Positions 44,458 through 55,529 of a stretch of DNA of 64,000 nucleotides are shown here, one piece after another. The position numbers and the translations under genes are program-made. The notes beneath the pieces were generated by a model. It had not been told where the DNA came from. It made no database searches and saw only the letters and a list, made by a program, of their open reading frames with translations. The stretch is from Endomychus coccineus. Taxonomy: Eukaryota; Arthropoda; Insecta; Coleoptera; Endomychidae. Position 1 is the first letter of the stretch. Each line of letters begins with the position of its first letter. The stretch spans positions 119,206,703-119,270,702 of the forward strand of contig OY294070.1 in the NCBI GenBank assembly GCA_958510875.1, read 5' to 3'.

Positions 44458-44528
44458 AGAGCCAGGTCATGAATCATAATGTTATTATTTTAATTACAAA
44501 TGATGTACTATCAAAATGTATTCTTCCC

Positions 44529-44534
44529 AATAAA
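44529..44534 (+). terminator. polyadenylation signal after major capsid gene
   Basis: AATAAA 72 bp past the stop; the last unique sequence before the right CACGTG array. Confidence 0.5.
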
Positions 44535-44641
44535 TGTTATCATTACTATTTTTGGCATTTTATTTCTCAAACAGGGTGGCAGTGCTGTAATTATTCAGCG
44601 TTCATAGTTGTTCACAGACTGCTAGCAGGTATCCATTATGT

Positions 44642-44745
44642 CACGTGCTTAACACGTGTCTGAAACACGTGTCTGAATGTTGAAGCACGTGTCTGGATAC
44701 TGAAGCACGTGTCTGAAACATGTGTCTGCATGTTGAAGCACGTGT
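44642..44745 (-). promoter_or_regulatory. mirrored CACGTG array at inner right TIR
   Basis: CACGTG at 44642, 44653, 44666, 44686, 44706 and 44739, with one CATGTG variant near 44719. Counterpart of 37148-37280, with different copy number. Confidence 0.55.
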
Positions 44746-46525
44746 TGAATCACGCGATAAAACATGTGCATGAATGCATTACAATCATTATAATTATTCA
44801 CATCTACCCATCATCGTTCGTAAACTATGGTCGCCGGATTGAATCAGTTACTGTCATTGGCTTGGAGCAGTGACGTCATCATCGTTCGTGAACGATGGTC
44901 GCCGGATCTTCAATTCAATAAAACACCACTCACTCGTCAAAATCATTGTGTATTTTGATACACATGAAGCTATAGCTTGATGTTCTCCCCACCCCAATTT
45001 GTATGCATCATATTGATTTTCCTCATATCAAAAATATGGAAACACACGCTATGAAAGATCCTCCATGACAGTTCACACGGTAGACACCAAGACACCTCGT
45101 TGAAGACCCACATGACAGACACCATGACACCTCTTCCAGTCTGCGACTCAGGTTAGCTCTATAACCTTTAGCTCTATGGTTGTGACTGGTTGTGCTCTGT
45201 AGCTCTATGGTTTCTATGACTACGGTATGCCATGACACCACACTGAAGACCTGCGTGAGAGACACCTCGTTGACCACCTCATCGATGTAACACACGTGAC
45301 ACCCTCCATAAAGCTATATTCAGAGGTTTTTCCTCATCTACATGTACGATATGGCATTTTTTCACGAAAATGTTGGAAATTCACATTCTACACATCAAGA
45401 CCTTTCATTTGATATCCATGAAGCTATAGTTGCAGCAAAATTTACAGTTTTTCCTGTTTACATGCCCGATATTAGATTTTTCCCCATGTAAATCATAAAA
45501 TTCATCGAGTCGATGAAAATCTTGTTCAGCTCATCATGTAGATTCAAAATAAGCAATAAAATAACGACTTCCGGTGTAGACCCCTTCACTCTGATGCTTA
45601 AGCCGATGAAAAACACATGAGGCATGTGCCGTCACACTAGTTCATTCAAAGATGGCAGAGCCTCCACGGACACCTAGTTGAACCATGGTATGAGATTTGG
45701 AAGCTCTGAATGTCGACCGCCACACACTTCATCTTGAGCTATACTGTCCTCATCGATATTAACACCCGCAAACTAGAACGAGTCTGCGAAGTCGCACGAA
45801 ACGTTGTAGCCGATGATCTCCGACCTTTCATTTATCGAAGTCGCTTGCGAGCCGCATGAGTCGGTCGAGTCGAACTGGTGGCGCCATCTCCACGTATCAG
45901 TCTATACCTTTTGAACCAAAGGTACAGAATGCTTCGTAGAGGTGCTTCGCACCTCCACGAAGCAATCTGTACCTTAGGTTCGTCATGACAGCTGTCACTT
46001 GGTGGTGACACCTCTACGAAGCAATCTGTACCATAGGTCCACCATGACAGCTGTCACGTGGTGGCGACACCTCTACAACGCAATCATGACAGTTGGACCT
46101 TATGGTCACCATGACAGTTGAACCTTATGGTCGCCATGACAGTTGGACCTTATGGTCGCCATGACAGTTGGATCTTATGGTCGCCATGACAGCTGTACCT
46201 TATGGTTGCCATGACAGTTGAACCTTATGGTCGCCATGACAGTTGGATCTTATGGTCGCCATGACAGCTGTACCTTATGGTTGCCATGACAGTTGGATCT
46301 TATGGTCGCCATGACAGCTGTACCTTAGGGCCGCCATGCTGTCATGTGTTAGTCACGTGACCCTGTGACACACTTTTTGCACACACCCTGTATACTCTTT
46401 CATGTGACACACTTTTTGCACGCACCCTGTATACTCTTTACAAACAACCGATCCTTATCACCGGACCGACACCCCTATGGCCGCCATCTTGGTTTTTGTC
46501 GTAGAAGTAGTCCAGTATATCTACT
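44655..46525 (-). repeat. right terminal inverted repeat of the Polinton
   Basis: About 1.87 kb. It is shorter than the left arm mainly because it has two 59-bp units instead of four; it also has about 14 extra bases near 46340. A 90-codon ORF in it (45023-45295) is identical in translation to 36598-36870 on the left, showing how similar the arms are; it has no known domain and is probably not a gene. Confidence 0.88.
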
Positions 46526-46531
46526 TGTTTT
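46526..46531. repeat. right target-site duplication of the Polinton
   Basis: TGTTTT, exact match to 35257-35262. Confidence 0.9.
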
Positions 46532-46625
46532 ATTTATTTTACCTCATATTTACATTGTATTGACTGACTATTATGCCAAATGTGAATGCAGCAATGTGGT
46601 CAATAAACTTTCTTTCTTTCTTTCT
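46532..46625 (+). pseudogene. non-LTR retrotransposon 3' UTR and (CTTT)n tail, right of Polinton
   Basis: Continues the UTR interrupted at 35262: AT-rich, then 'GGTCAATAAA' and CTTTCTTTCTTTCTT. An AATAAA next to a simple-repeat tail is a standard non-LTR 3' end. It confirms that one element was split by the Polinton. Confidence 0.75.
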
Positions 46626-47405
46626 TCCTTTCTACAGTATGTCTATATCATGAATGGTAGAATTGTGGAATATTATTAAGATAGCAATGGTCACTTTAAT
46701 AACAATATATTAAAAACTATTACATCGCCACAGTAGTATCAACAGAATCAGGTATTAATTCATTTGGTATTTGGATGAATTCACCTGCATTAAATACCAT
46801 GGATGCCCATGAAATACTTTCATGGGGTGGGGTCTCGAAAGGCAAAAAGAAAAGCATTGAAATATGTTCAATTTGATATGTTTGTGAAATATATATATTT
46901 TTTGTCTATATATTTGCCAATCGGTTCTTCTTGAAAACCATAAACATTAACTCTTTTTACACAGATGGGACAGACGATATTCGCTATTAGTGCTTTAATC
47001 TTTCTTATTTTTGGAGTGAAAACTTTAGCTTTAGCTACATATATTAGGTATTATGTGAACTGCCGCCAGCGCAACTACTTGGTCAGGCGTCAGGCAGTCT
47101 CTCTAAACGCTTACACACGTGTGCATATCTGAGTCGGATACTCGATGTTATTTATTCATGTGTATTTATTATAATGACTATCGGGTTACATTCATACTCT
47201 TTACAGGGATTGTATCGCTCATTATACGTTTTTTATTATTAAATATAAAAATGTATATAATTGTTGATTGAAATGATGCTGACAGTTGTGAAAACTAAAG
47301 AAAAACTAATTATATCAATTTTCATTTAAAAATAATAAAATTGTAATTTCGGATGCTACAACGAGTACAACAACTCCATACTAAACTCCGTAGCCAATAG
47401 TATAT
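46626..47405. other. no recognisable feature
   Basis: AT-rich; nothing coding recognised. Confidence 0.3.
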
Positions 47406-47740
47406 GTGGCATCGAATGTTTTCGTTGGTTGTCATAATGCTGAGCAACAAAATTTCGTTAGGCAGAAGTTGCCTAAAATGAGAACCGATGATACGGGTGG
47501 ATTACCATACGATTTAATTTTAGTTCTTAACCGACCATACATGATAACTAATAACATAGATGTTGGGGATGGATTGTCTAATGGCACTGTCGGAAAATTG
47601 TGTCCTGTAGAAAAAGATGATACTGGTGAAATCATACGAAATTGGATGAAATTCCCAAAATAAATTGGTTACTTCATAATGTCAGTTCACTCCTGTCAGC
47701 AGTGCTCGGTGACTGCCCGTATTTTTTATTTATATTTCAA
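47406..47740 (+). pseudogene. Helitron PIF1-helicase C-terminal fragment
   Basis: 'LPYDLILVLNRPYMITNNID', then 'VGDGLSNGTVGKLC' and 'IIRNWMKFPK' is the helicase domain-2 pattern of Helitron PIF1 proteins (L-P…L-x-x-G-x-P-V/Y-M-x-x-x-N-x-D…L-x-N-G-x-x-G). About 86 codons. A nearby 'AGTGCTCGGTGACTGCCCG' (47702-47720) resembles the complement of the Helentron right end at 23617, so the two may be one family. Confidence 0.6.
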
Positions 47741-48656
47741 GATTTTCCATAACTAGGGGCACCGAAACCCCTGGCCACAAGTGTGAGCGCTCATGGTTAA
47801 TGTCGAAACTCTAGAATTACTTTCGTAACTTTTTGTAAATTCGGAAATTTGAATGCTATTCGGCGAATTTTACCAAAAATAAGCTTTTCACACTTCGCGG
47901 GAAAGTTTTTTGGGGCTTACCTAACATCTACTTTATCCATTTCTTAGGATGACGTACTTGTGTTCTCATTGTTCAAATAATTTTCATCAGTGAATCTCAA
48001 CACAGTCTCACAATATGATATCATTCATGTTCACATTCATCATTAAAAAAAATGAAATATTGATTTTTGTGCCTTTTATCTTAATTTAATTTTCACAGCA
48101 AATGACTAGTATTAATCATATTCTCTTCAAGCTTTCTAGATGTATTGTAATCTCTCAAATGTATTAATACTCGAATTAAATACCCATACGGTTGTATCTA
48201 TATAAATTTTCAGAAAGAACTATTTACTGACTTATAACTAGGTTTATTTTACGTAACGAGTTTTGAACAGCAGGGTAACGTATTATCCAATTAAAGTTAC
48301 GAATGATGTTAGAGTTAGTTAATTAGTTTTCAAATATTCATTTCAATCAATATAATCTATAGAAACAGAGACCAAAAAAGTATAGAAATTTGTTTGAAAA
48401 TGAATTGTACAGTGATTGCCATCAATTCAATGTTCTATAAATTGAATGATCTTGAAGTCACCGACAAAGGTGCACGGTAAAACTTTCAAAAACCTCTAAA
48501 CCTTCATATATATTACCGAATAAGTTATAATTACAACTTCCCATCGAATAATTCAGTGATCAGAATACCAAGAAAAATATTCTTGAATCATTTGAAATGT
48601 ATGTTATGCTTTCTTGGTATTTTGGTTCTTACATAGACTGAAAAAAAAATTAAAAT
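47741..48656. other. no recognisable gene
   Basis: AT-rich intronic DNA without clear features. Confidence 0.3.
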
Positions 48657-49622
48657 TCTCTTTGACGTTTCGATAACAGTTCATTATCTTTATCAAAAGT
48701 GTTTCCATGTAATTTAGAAAAGAATAGATGATTTCGATTAATGAAATGCGTCTGCAGCCGACTTGTGTTTTTAAGATTCAATTAAAACTGCAGAAAACAT
48801 TGGATCGGTTGTGTGTGAAAGAGTAATGTATAGCTAATTATCAATTTGAAATGGATTGAATCTAGTTGAACATAAGACATTTTAAGATTATGTAATTCTA
48901 AATATCTATGATTATTGTATGAATCAGCTATTCTATGATTAACACCTTATATATAAATTCTCGGGAAATAGGTCTCGACGAGAAAATATAAAGCATAAGT
49001 GTTCATGTGACCTATTTCCCGAGAATTTATATATAATTCATACCTGGGCCAAAAATCTTCATTATATGATTAACACCTCACATCCACTGTGCTTAATAAA
49101 CATGTAAAATACACTAACCTTTCTTTTGACTACAACAGTACAAAAATTTTAAATATTGAAACGAATGACAACAAACGTTTGATATTAGAATGTATTCAAA
49201 TCAAAAAAACAATTGTGTAAATGACAAAATAGATTCCAGTCTTTCGAAACTTTACAATAATCTAATTCAACCTTAACAAAATTCTATTATTTTGAAGTAC
49301 CACTTTCCACTTGTCTATTTAAAATTCAACCTAAAAAAGATAACGTGTTATTCAACTATGACGACACTATGAGTAACAATTTTAAGGTTGAATTCCATAG
49401 AATTATCTTGAACTTTATTAGTTGTTAATGGTGGATGTGAGGTGATTCATACAATAATCATAGATATTTAGAAGTGCATAATCTTAAAATGTCTTATGTT
49501 TAACTAGATTCAATTCATTTCAAATTGATAATTAGCCATACATTACTCTGTCACACACAACCGATCCAATGTTTTCTGCAGTTTTAATTGAATCTTAAAA
49601 ACACAAGTCGGCTGCAGACGCA
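48657..49622. repeat. Penelope terminal sequences in head-to-head arrangement
   Basis: 48752-48937 is mirrored, nearly exactly, at 49440-49622 (words CGTCTGCAGCCGACTTGTGT and TTATCAATTTGAAATG). Inside, a perfect 27-bp inverted pair around TTCTCGGGAAATAGGTC (48948-48974 and 49009-49035) surrounds a short spacer. Between 49115 and 49400 is a stretch also found at 54790-55020 ('TTTGACTACAAC', 'AAACGTTTGATATTAGA'), which is a diverged C-terminal Penelope coding region. At 48660-48700 lies 'TTTTGATAAAGATAAT…GAAACGTC' (minus strand), a decayed hammerhead. Penelope elements are known for such inverted, partial insertions. Confidence 0.6.
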
Positions 49623-50329
49623 GTAGGAAGATATCGGTTTCAGTTGCGTCAAATAGTTGAAAGCTCGGGAATTGATGATTGGAATTGAGTGAAATGGATA
49701 CGAAATTCATATTTCCTTGACATGATAAAGCGTTGAGATCATTACCACAACATTGATACCAAGACGTTTGGAGCATCTTACGTTCCCTTATGTTATAAAT
49801 TATATATAAATATCACTTATCGTTTTTATGAACTGAGTGTGTGACGTTTATTTTCATCTTTTGTCATCATTTGTAAGAAGATAAATGAGGTTACATTCTA
49901 TTTTTGTATTTCCGACAAAGCTGGAATAAAACATCCACTTCTTTAGAGAAACATGTCGATCTTACGGTCAACAACTTCTGATGATAAGTTCAGAAATTTA
50001 CAATTACAAAAGTCGTGGAACTGTTTGCCTAGTGAGGTCTTATCTCCAAACTTTCCAGAGGAAATCAAATGCTTCTCCCAACAAACCACTCCTGTTATTC
50101 CAGAGTTACAAAATGTTCCTCCCGTGTAGTCAAAGTATACAGAAAAAAATGCTAATTACGTTATTGTTCGTGAATGTTTTGAGCGTAGTACGCTTAGTAT
50201 GCTCAATTTCACTATTTTTTCTCCAACGTGGGCTTGTACTAGAAAATGAAATATAATCATATGATTAATATGTGAAGAATGAATTATACGTCGGAAAATT
50301 GTATAAAAAAAGAGCTGGATTAAAATAAA
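49623..50329. other. no recognisable gene
   Basis: ORFs at 49543-49776 (-) and 49981-50256 (+) lack known domains; the first overlaps Penelope terminal sequence. Confidence 0.3.
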
Positions 50330-51010
50330 GTTGATGATGGATAGGTTAGGTAGAGTTTGAATCCACATTCCTAGAAGTCCAGTCCACCGTGTTAACCAAT
50401 TGCACCACTTTGGTCCCAGCAGGGTTCACTGAAAGGATAGTAGATCATTGTTGGACACAATGCGATTCGATGCCCTGTCATAGGTCAACTATCATGCACA
50501 TTCATCTAAAGTTCAATCGTTTTGTATTGAGGAGTGTAGGTATGAGTATTACCAGGGCTGATAATTACTCTGCTAGTACTCATTCAATGACAGCATCCCG
50601 ATTTTTATATATTTCAATAGAACTGACAGAAAAATGTTCTGGGCAAGTATAAGCAAGTTCAAAGTTTCTTTGCATATTTAGACAGAATTTCGTGTAGCTA
50701 CAAAGAAACTTTAAACTTGTTTATACTCACCCAGAATGTTTCTGATGTTTCTCAGTTCTATTAAAATATATAGGAACCATAGTAATACTCATTCCTACAC
50801 CTCTCAATTCAAAACGATTTAACTTTAGATGAATGTGCGTGAATAGTTGTTCTATGGCAGGGTATCGGATTGCTTTGTGTTCATCAATGATGTACTATTC
50901 TTCCAGAGGTTTATATTCACATAAATATAGGATTTTGACGGGATCAAAGTGGTTAACAGTCTGGACTAGACATCCAGAAATGTGGGTTCGAATCCCACCT
51001 ATGGTTCAAT
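50330..51010. repeat. ~680-bp imperfect palindrome with tRNA-like ends
   Basis: The two halves mirror each other around about 50665: 'CATTCATCTAAAGTTCAATCG' near 50500 against 'CGATTTAACTTTAGATGAATG' near 50815, and 'AAGCAAGTTCAAAGTTTCTT' near 50650 against its complement near 50700. At the outer ends are tRNA-like sequences. On the right (plus, 50939-51008) a D-arm-like GTGGTTAACAGTCTGG, a 5-bp anticodon-like stem CTGGA/TCCAG and a perfect T-arm GTGGG-TTCGAAT-CCCAC. On the left (minus, about 50415-50345) a diverged counterpart. Best read as two tRNA-derived SINE-like copies head to head, or one fold-back element. Confidence 0.6.
50939..51008 (+). pseudogene. tRNA-like sequence (SINE head)
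   Basis: The T-arm with TTCGAAT loop and the anticodon-like hairpin (loop CTAGACA) are good. The acceptor stem GGGATCA does not pair with the 3' end, and the D-arm is irregular, so this is not a functional tRNA by eye. A and B box sequences for RNA polymerase III are present. Confidence 0.45.
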
Positions 51011-52309
51011 ATTTTACATTTATTCATCCTGAATCTGTGGTACGCTTGAAACTAGAGTAAACTTACTTATTAACAATACAGAGAGTTTCTGTTAACATTA
51101 TTCATGTAAAATGAAGTCGGAAAGTCGGAATATATCGGATGGGGTTATGAGGGAATGTATTCATTCAATCAGATAAATTTTACATATTTCAAATATGTCA
51201 CGATCGGCCTCTATGAAAAGACCCACGCGTAAAGTATTTGTAATTTTTTTCCTAGTAAACAATGCATGTTTCAATCTACAGTTATTAATTTTCTCATGAA
51301 TAAGGGAACAATGAAATGAGGCTGGTTGAAAGCTTCTTGACAAAATGGAGTTCTTACACTTACAACGTTTAATAACGCTTCAGATGTCTGATTCAAGTTT
51401 GTAGTCTTTAAATCAAAGCGTTAAGACCATCGTAATCTTAATCTGAGAAGTATGCATTTTCCTTGAAGCGTTGATAAAATGCTATTATCGGTTCTATCTT
51501 CGTCATTGTTTAGTATTATATTTAAGCCCGTAAGCTAAGGGATTACTCTCATCCAGCTTCCCTTGAAGATATAATTAAATCTAGCAGCTTCCTTGAAGCT
51601 AAATATTAAATACATTCAATCTATATGTTTCTGCTGGACCGTATTGGGACGGGAATATTTTCATTAACCGCACCTCAGCCACCACGAATTTTTTGTACAT
51701 TCCAGCTGGATGGTTTATAACAACCACTCCATAACTCTAGTAGCCTGTACTAGTCTGTATAGGGTCTTCACCGGTTGGCAGTTTCACTATATGGGGGATT
51801 GCCTATGCTGTCCGAATATAACATGTCTTCAGCCATCTAATGCTCCGCATTTTGACAGTATGTGTTTTCTTCTCATAGAGGTGTAGCCAAGGGGATACCT
51901 GTTACTATTCGAAAATGGTCCCTACTCTTGCTCAGTATTTCTGTTGGTTGATATATGTTTCCCCGTGGTCTATGCGATGAGCTTCAGTGGGAGCATTGAT
52001 AAGTACAAAGCTCTGAGTATAAATCACTACAGTACATCCTTCAAATTTCAAAGTTCTAGTTCAATATTAATCAGCATTCGTCAGAAACCATTACTTCTGG
52101 TGCAACTTCAACCTCACTTTCGGTCTCATGGTTTAATTCCTACACTACTATTTTGATTGGTTGACAGCTCTTTGATTACCACCTGACACCCCATATAATC
52201 ACTACCACTATGATAGATAGGTGGCATTATAGCTATGATATGAAACAATTCATATAACGACAGTTGAGAGCATATAGATCGAAATGTATCAATTTTGTAC
52301 TCTACAAGT
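51011..52309. other. no intact gene; faint non-LTR remnant near 51620-51900
   Basis: The minus strand near 51890-51650 reads 'YTSMRRKHILSKCGALDG' and later 'QPVKTLYRLVQATRVMEWLL', like the tail of an RNase-H-bearing non-LTR element, with stops. Otherwise nothing. Confidence 0.3.
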
Positions 52310-52595
52310 CAAACACTTTCATTTGATAACCATAAAGCTATAGTTGAACAAAATTATCATTTTTTCTATGTATATCAGACATATCGAATTTTTCTCTTCA
52401 AAAATCAATAAAGTCATGCTCTATGCGTCGAGACCTTTTATTTCATACCCATAAAGCTATAGTTGCTATGAAATTACCGTTTTCCCATTTATATTCATCA
52501 TATTGGATTTTTCCACTGAAAATCATAAGATTCATACTCTAAGCATGGATACCTTCCATTTGATATCCATAAAGCTATATTTTGAAAAAGCCATA
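52310..52595 (-). repeat. three ~115-bp units related to Polinton TIR repeats
   Basis: Units each run CTTTCATTTGATA-CCATAAAGCTATAGTTG, then an AT-rich stretch with TATCGAATTTTTC, then ATCATAA/ATTCAT. The same word order occurs in both Polinton TIRs (right arm 45350-45520, left arm 36390-36600), here about 75-80% similar by eye and with three units instead of two. Probably a remnant of the TIR of a related, older Polinton; otherwise a satellite that the Polinton TIR captured. Confidence 0.55.
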
Positions 52596-54780
52596 AATGT
52601 AAACTGTAAAAGTGGCCGTATAGAGAGGAGACCGTTATTGATAGGGTGAGAAAGAATGTGGTTCTGGCCTCGACAACTAATAATGTGCTTTTACGAGCAG
52701 TCCTATTCTGTGACGGGTAATAGGAGGTGTAACTGCAAGTATTTTTTCTAAGGAATACAGGCTTTGGTGACCATGGCCGCTTTATTGGGGTACCCCTATT
52801 AAGAGGGTCATTATGAGTATCCCCATATAACTGGAAAAAGGAATTCGAAAACGGACCGTTTTTAGAGGTGACCGCTTTTAAAAGCCTATTTAAATAATAT
52901 TCACTCGGAAAACGATAATGTGGTAATAAATAGAATATTTTAGATGTATAAGTAATATGCTAAATTATTCAAGGAATTCATACATTTATAATCAGAAGTT
53001 AAAGTTTTTTCCAGTTCGAGACTGAATGAATATTCATAATTTCATTTTTTTATGAAAGATATCTTAAGTTTAACATGAAAATTAGAATCATCTTTGATGA
53101 TTGAACATAGAATCAACACTAGGCGCTGGATATTAATTCGTATCTTTGTTGAATTTGAAACACAAGAAAAACACGATATGGCGAGAATCTAGAGCGGAAT
53201 TTTCAAAGTAACTGCTCCAATTATATGTGTCATGTTGGAAGAAACGTAACCGAGTTCAGAAAATTACGAAGTAATTTAAACAGGAATATTAAATTGATGT
53301 AATATGCACGCGTGTGATTTATGTCAGAAACTACTGTAATTCAGACTTAAATTCCATTTTAATTACTGAAGACTGTTTCGTTCTCATGAATTTCTCTATT
53401 TGGGAATATGGTGAAGCCGACGAAAAGTTATATTTGTAAGTGTAACTGGAACTTGCCGCTATCACCATCTTATATCATCGAAAAATTATATAAATAGTTA
53501 ATTCACTTCTATTCTACTGATGTGTCCTAGCAAAAAAAAAATTATGAATGCTGGGTCTCTGGGTAATACTTGAACGGATATTGAATTACAAAACATTTGA
53601 CGATGTTCATATGCTGATGTGTGCAGCTACGGAGAATGAGAACGGGGTTGCCACAGCGTTTAACGAGATCCAGTAGGGAACAATAGTTGTCAATGCTGAA
53701 TATCTTTGTACAGATCCTCTTGTGATTTGAGTTATTATCATGAATTACAGTTTCTATAATAGAAAAGTTCAGTAGAATCTAAGTGAGTCAACTATAATGA
53801 TGTCTTTGATAAATTATCAAACTTACACGAGCCCATGCTTTCAATTAATATATTGCTACAATAAAATAGAATTTATAGTTACAATAAGTTACATTTTGTA
53901 AGTATAACAACAATAACAGTTATTAAAATTGAGATAAAAACGTTGCTAGAATTGTTAATTCTATAATTGATTATGCTATTCGCTCTTTCATCGAGCTCAT
54001 TAGTAGAACGAAGAAGTTTGTAATGTTACTGAACGATCATTCTGTTAAAAGTTTATAGCATGGCACAAAGACCAAACTATGTAATGCTATCAATGTCTCA
54101 TTAAGAAATCAAACATTTGTACTGCTTTGACTAATAGGTTTCTCGAACTTGAAAAATTAGTTAGAAATGTATCAGTCAATGTGTTACATTGTTTGATTCC
54201 TTAGTGACACATCTACTCACAGATGGCGTCAAATAATTTGGCGTCGAGAAATCCTTATGCCAAACTTCAGGAGGTGATTGTACACGAAAAAATTGATATC
54301 AATATGCCCGAAATTGCTTCAATGAAAAGCTACGACGCTTTGAAATGGGGGCTAAAAGATGGTTTCCGTTTTATATCTCAGGAACCATGATATGCCAATC
54401 TTTCAATTGCGGTAATTTAACAATTACCGAGCAAGAATTTTTCATACGGTACCGGTCGCAATACAATTTCTGCTTTATTTTTAATCGCATCTGTTTGTTT
54501 CATTGAAACAATTATGGTATTTTGGTTCAATTTTGTTCGAAAAAGGTAAGATTGAAAAACTTTGTCAGACCATTTTCGAGTAAAACCGATTTGAAAATGG
54601 TCGTGCAATCTTTTATTCAAAAAAATAAATTAATTAACCCAACAGAATAAAATAGTCAAAGGAAGCTTTGAAATTTCAGGGGAACAATTAAAGTTTGCTG
54701 TCAATAGCTGTCACGTTAACTTAACTTTCAGTTTTGCCATAGCTTTATTTGCAACATTTACTTTTCTTGGTATTCTGGTT
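52596..54780. other. no recognisable gene
   Basis: AT-rich. The minus-strand ORF at 54417-54620 has no known domain. Confidence 0.3.
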
Positions 54781-55029
54781 TTAGATGTAAGCGCAAACAC
54801 AAACCATTCATTTGACTACAACAATACAAAGGTTTAAAATATTGAAAAGAATAATAATAAACGTTTGATATTAGACAGTATTCAAATTACTCAATGACAA
54901 AATAGATTCCAGTCTTCCAAAAGTTTATAATAATCTAATTCAACTTAACCAAATTCAGTTATTTTGAAGTGCCACTGTCTATTGTCTACTTAATTAAACC
55001 TAGAGAAGATAATGTATTATCTAACATTT
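54781..55029 (-). repeat. Penelope C-terminal/terminal fragment, diverged copy of 49115-49400
   Basis: Shared words in the same order: 'TTTGACTACAACA', 'AAACGTTTGATATTAGA', 'AAAATAGATTCCAGTCTT', 'TTTTGAAGT'. Frames are broken. Confidence 0.5.
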
Positions 55030-55529
55030 ATTAACATAAAAATTCTCGGGAAATAGGTCACATTAACACTTTGTTTTAAATATTCGTCTTTACGTACGTT
55101 TCGGTCTCACGACCATCATCAGAAGACTCACTATGTCTAAAAAGGGGTTTACTAAAACTAATTATAGCACAAGTGTCCAAATCGCACAATTTAACATCAA
55201 TCAAAAGAGCCCACGCCGTCGAAACGAACAGAACTACGAATAATCGAAATTGTATCGTCAGTATTAAAGTATAAAAAATTTTTTTGTAGTAAGAATCCGC
55301 TATTCAGTAATATTATTAAAATATATGAGTCCATATTGATTGGTATTCTCACAACAACTGAGAAGAACGAAGTTATTTGTCAAGTATCTACTTTCGAAAC
55401 CAGATGTGTAGGATTTATGAGTAGGTACTTAAGAAAGGTTTCAGACCTGTACTGGAAAATTACTATTACGAATTCTTCCTAAAAACATTTTCAACAATTA
55501 TAAAGACGTATGTAAGAATTTGCAAGAGA
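55030..55529 (-). repeat. Penelope pseudo-LTR copy (B), downstream of the endonuclease frame
   Basis: Partner of 9120-9530. It lies directly 3' of the endonuclease ORF on the minus strand and contains the second complete hammerhead motif. Confidence 0.65.
55086..55127 (-). ncRNA. hammerhead ribozyme (type I) in Penelope terminus
   Basis: Same build as at 9199-9240 on the minus strand: stem I GTCTT/AAGAC, cores CTGATGA and GAAAC, stem II GGTC-GTGA-GACC, stem III AC/GU with loop GTAC, cleavage triplet GTA. The only difference from copy A is one base in the stem III loop. All catalytic residues are present. Confidence 0.78.

Larger units (their letters stand above)
35263..46525 (+). mobile_element. 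Polinton/Maverick-type element without DNA polymerase
   Basis: 11,263 bp, beginning AGTAGATATACTGGACTACT and ending in its complement, with inverted repeats of about 2 kb and a perfect 6-bp target duplication. Nine plus-strand genes fill 37.4-44.5 kb: ATPase, DUF8207-like, fibre-like, integrase, PLA2-like, protease, minor capsid, small ORF, major capsid. This is the virion-formation and integration set of Polintons and adintovirus-like viruses. The protein-primed polymerase B of autonomous members (usually over 3 kb) is absent, no gap between genes exceeds about 300 bp, and both inverted repeats lack long ORFs. The near-identity of the two repeats and the intact target duplication point to recent insertion. 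It would need a polymerase in trans to replicate; that is inference. Confidence 0.92.
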
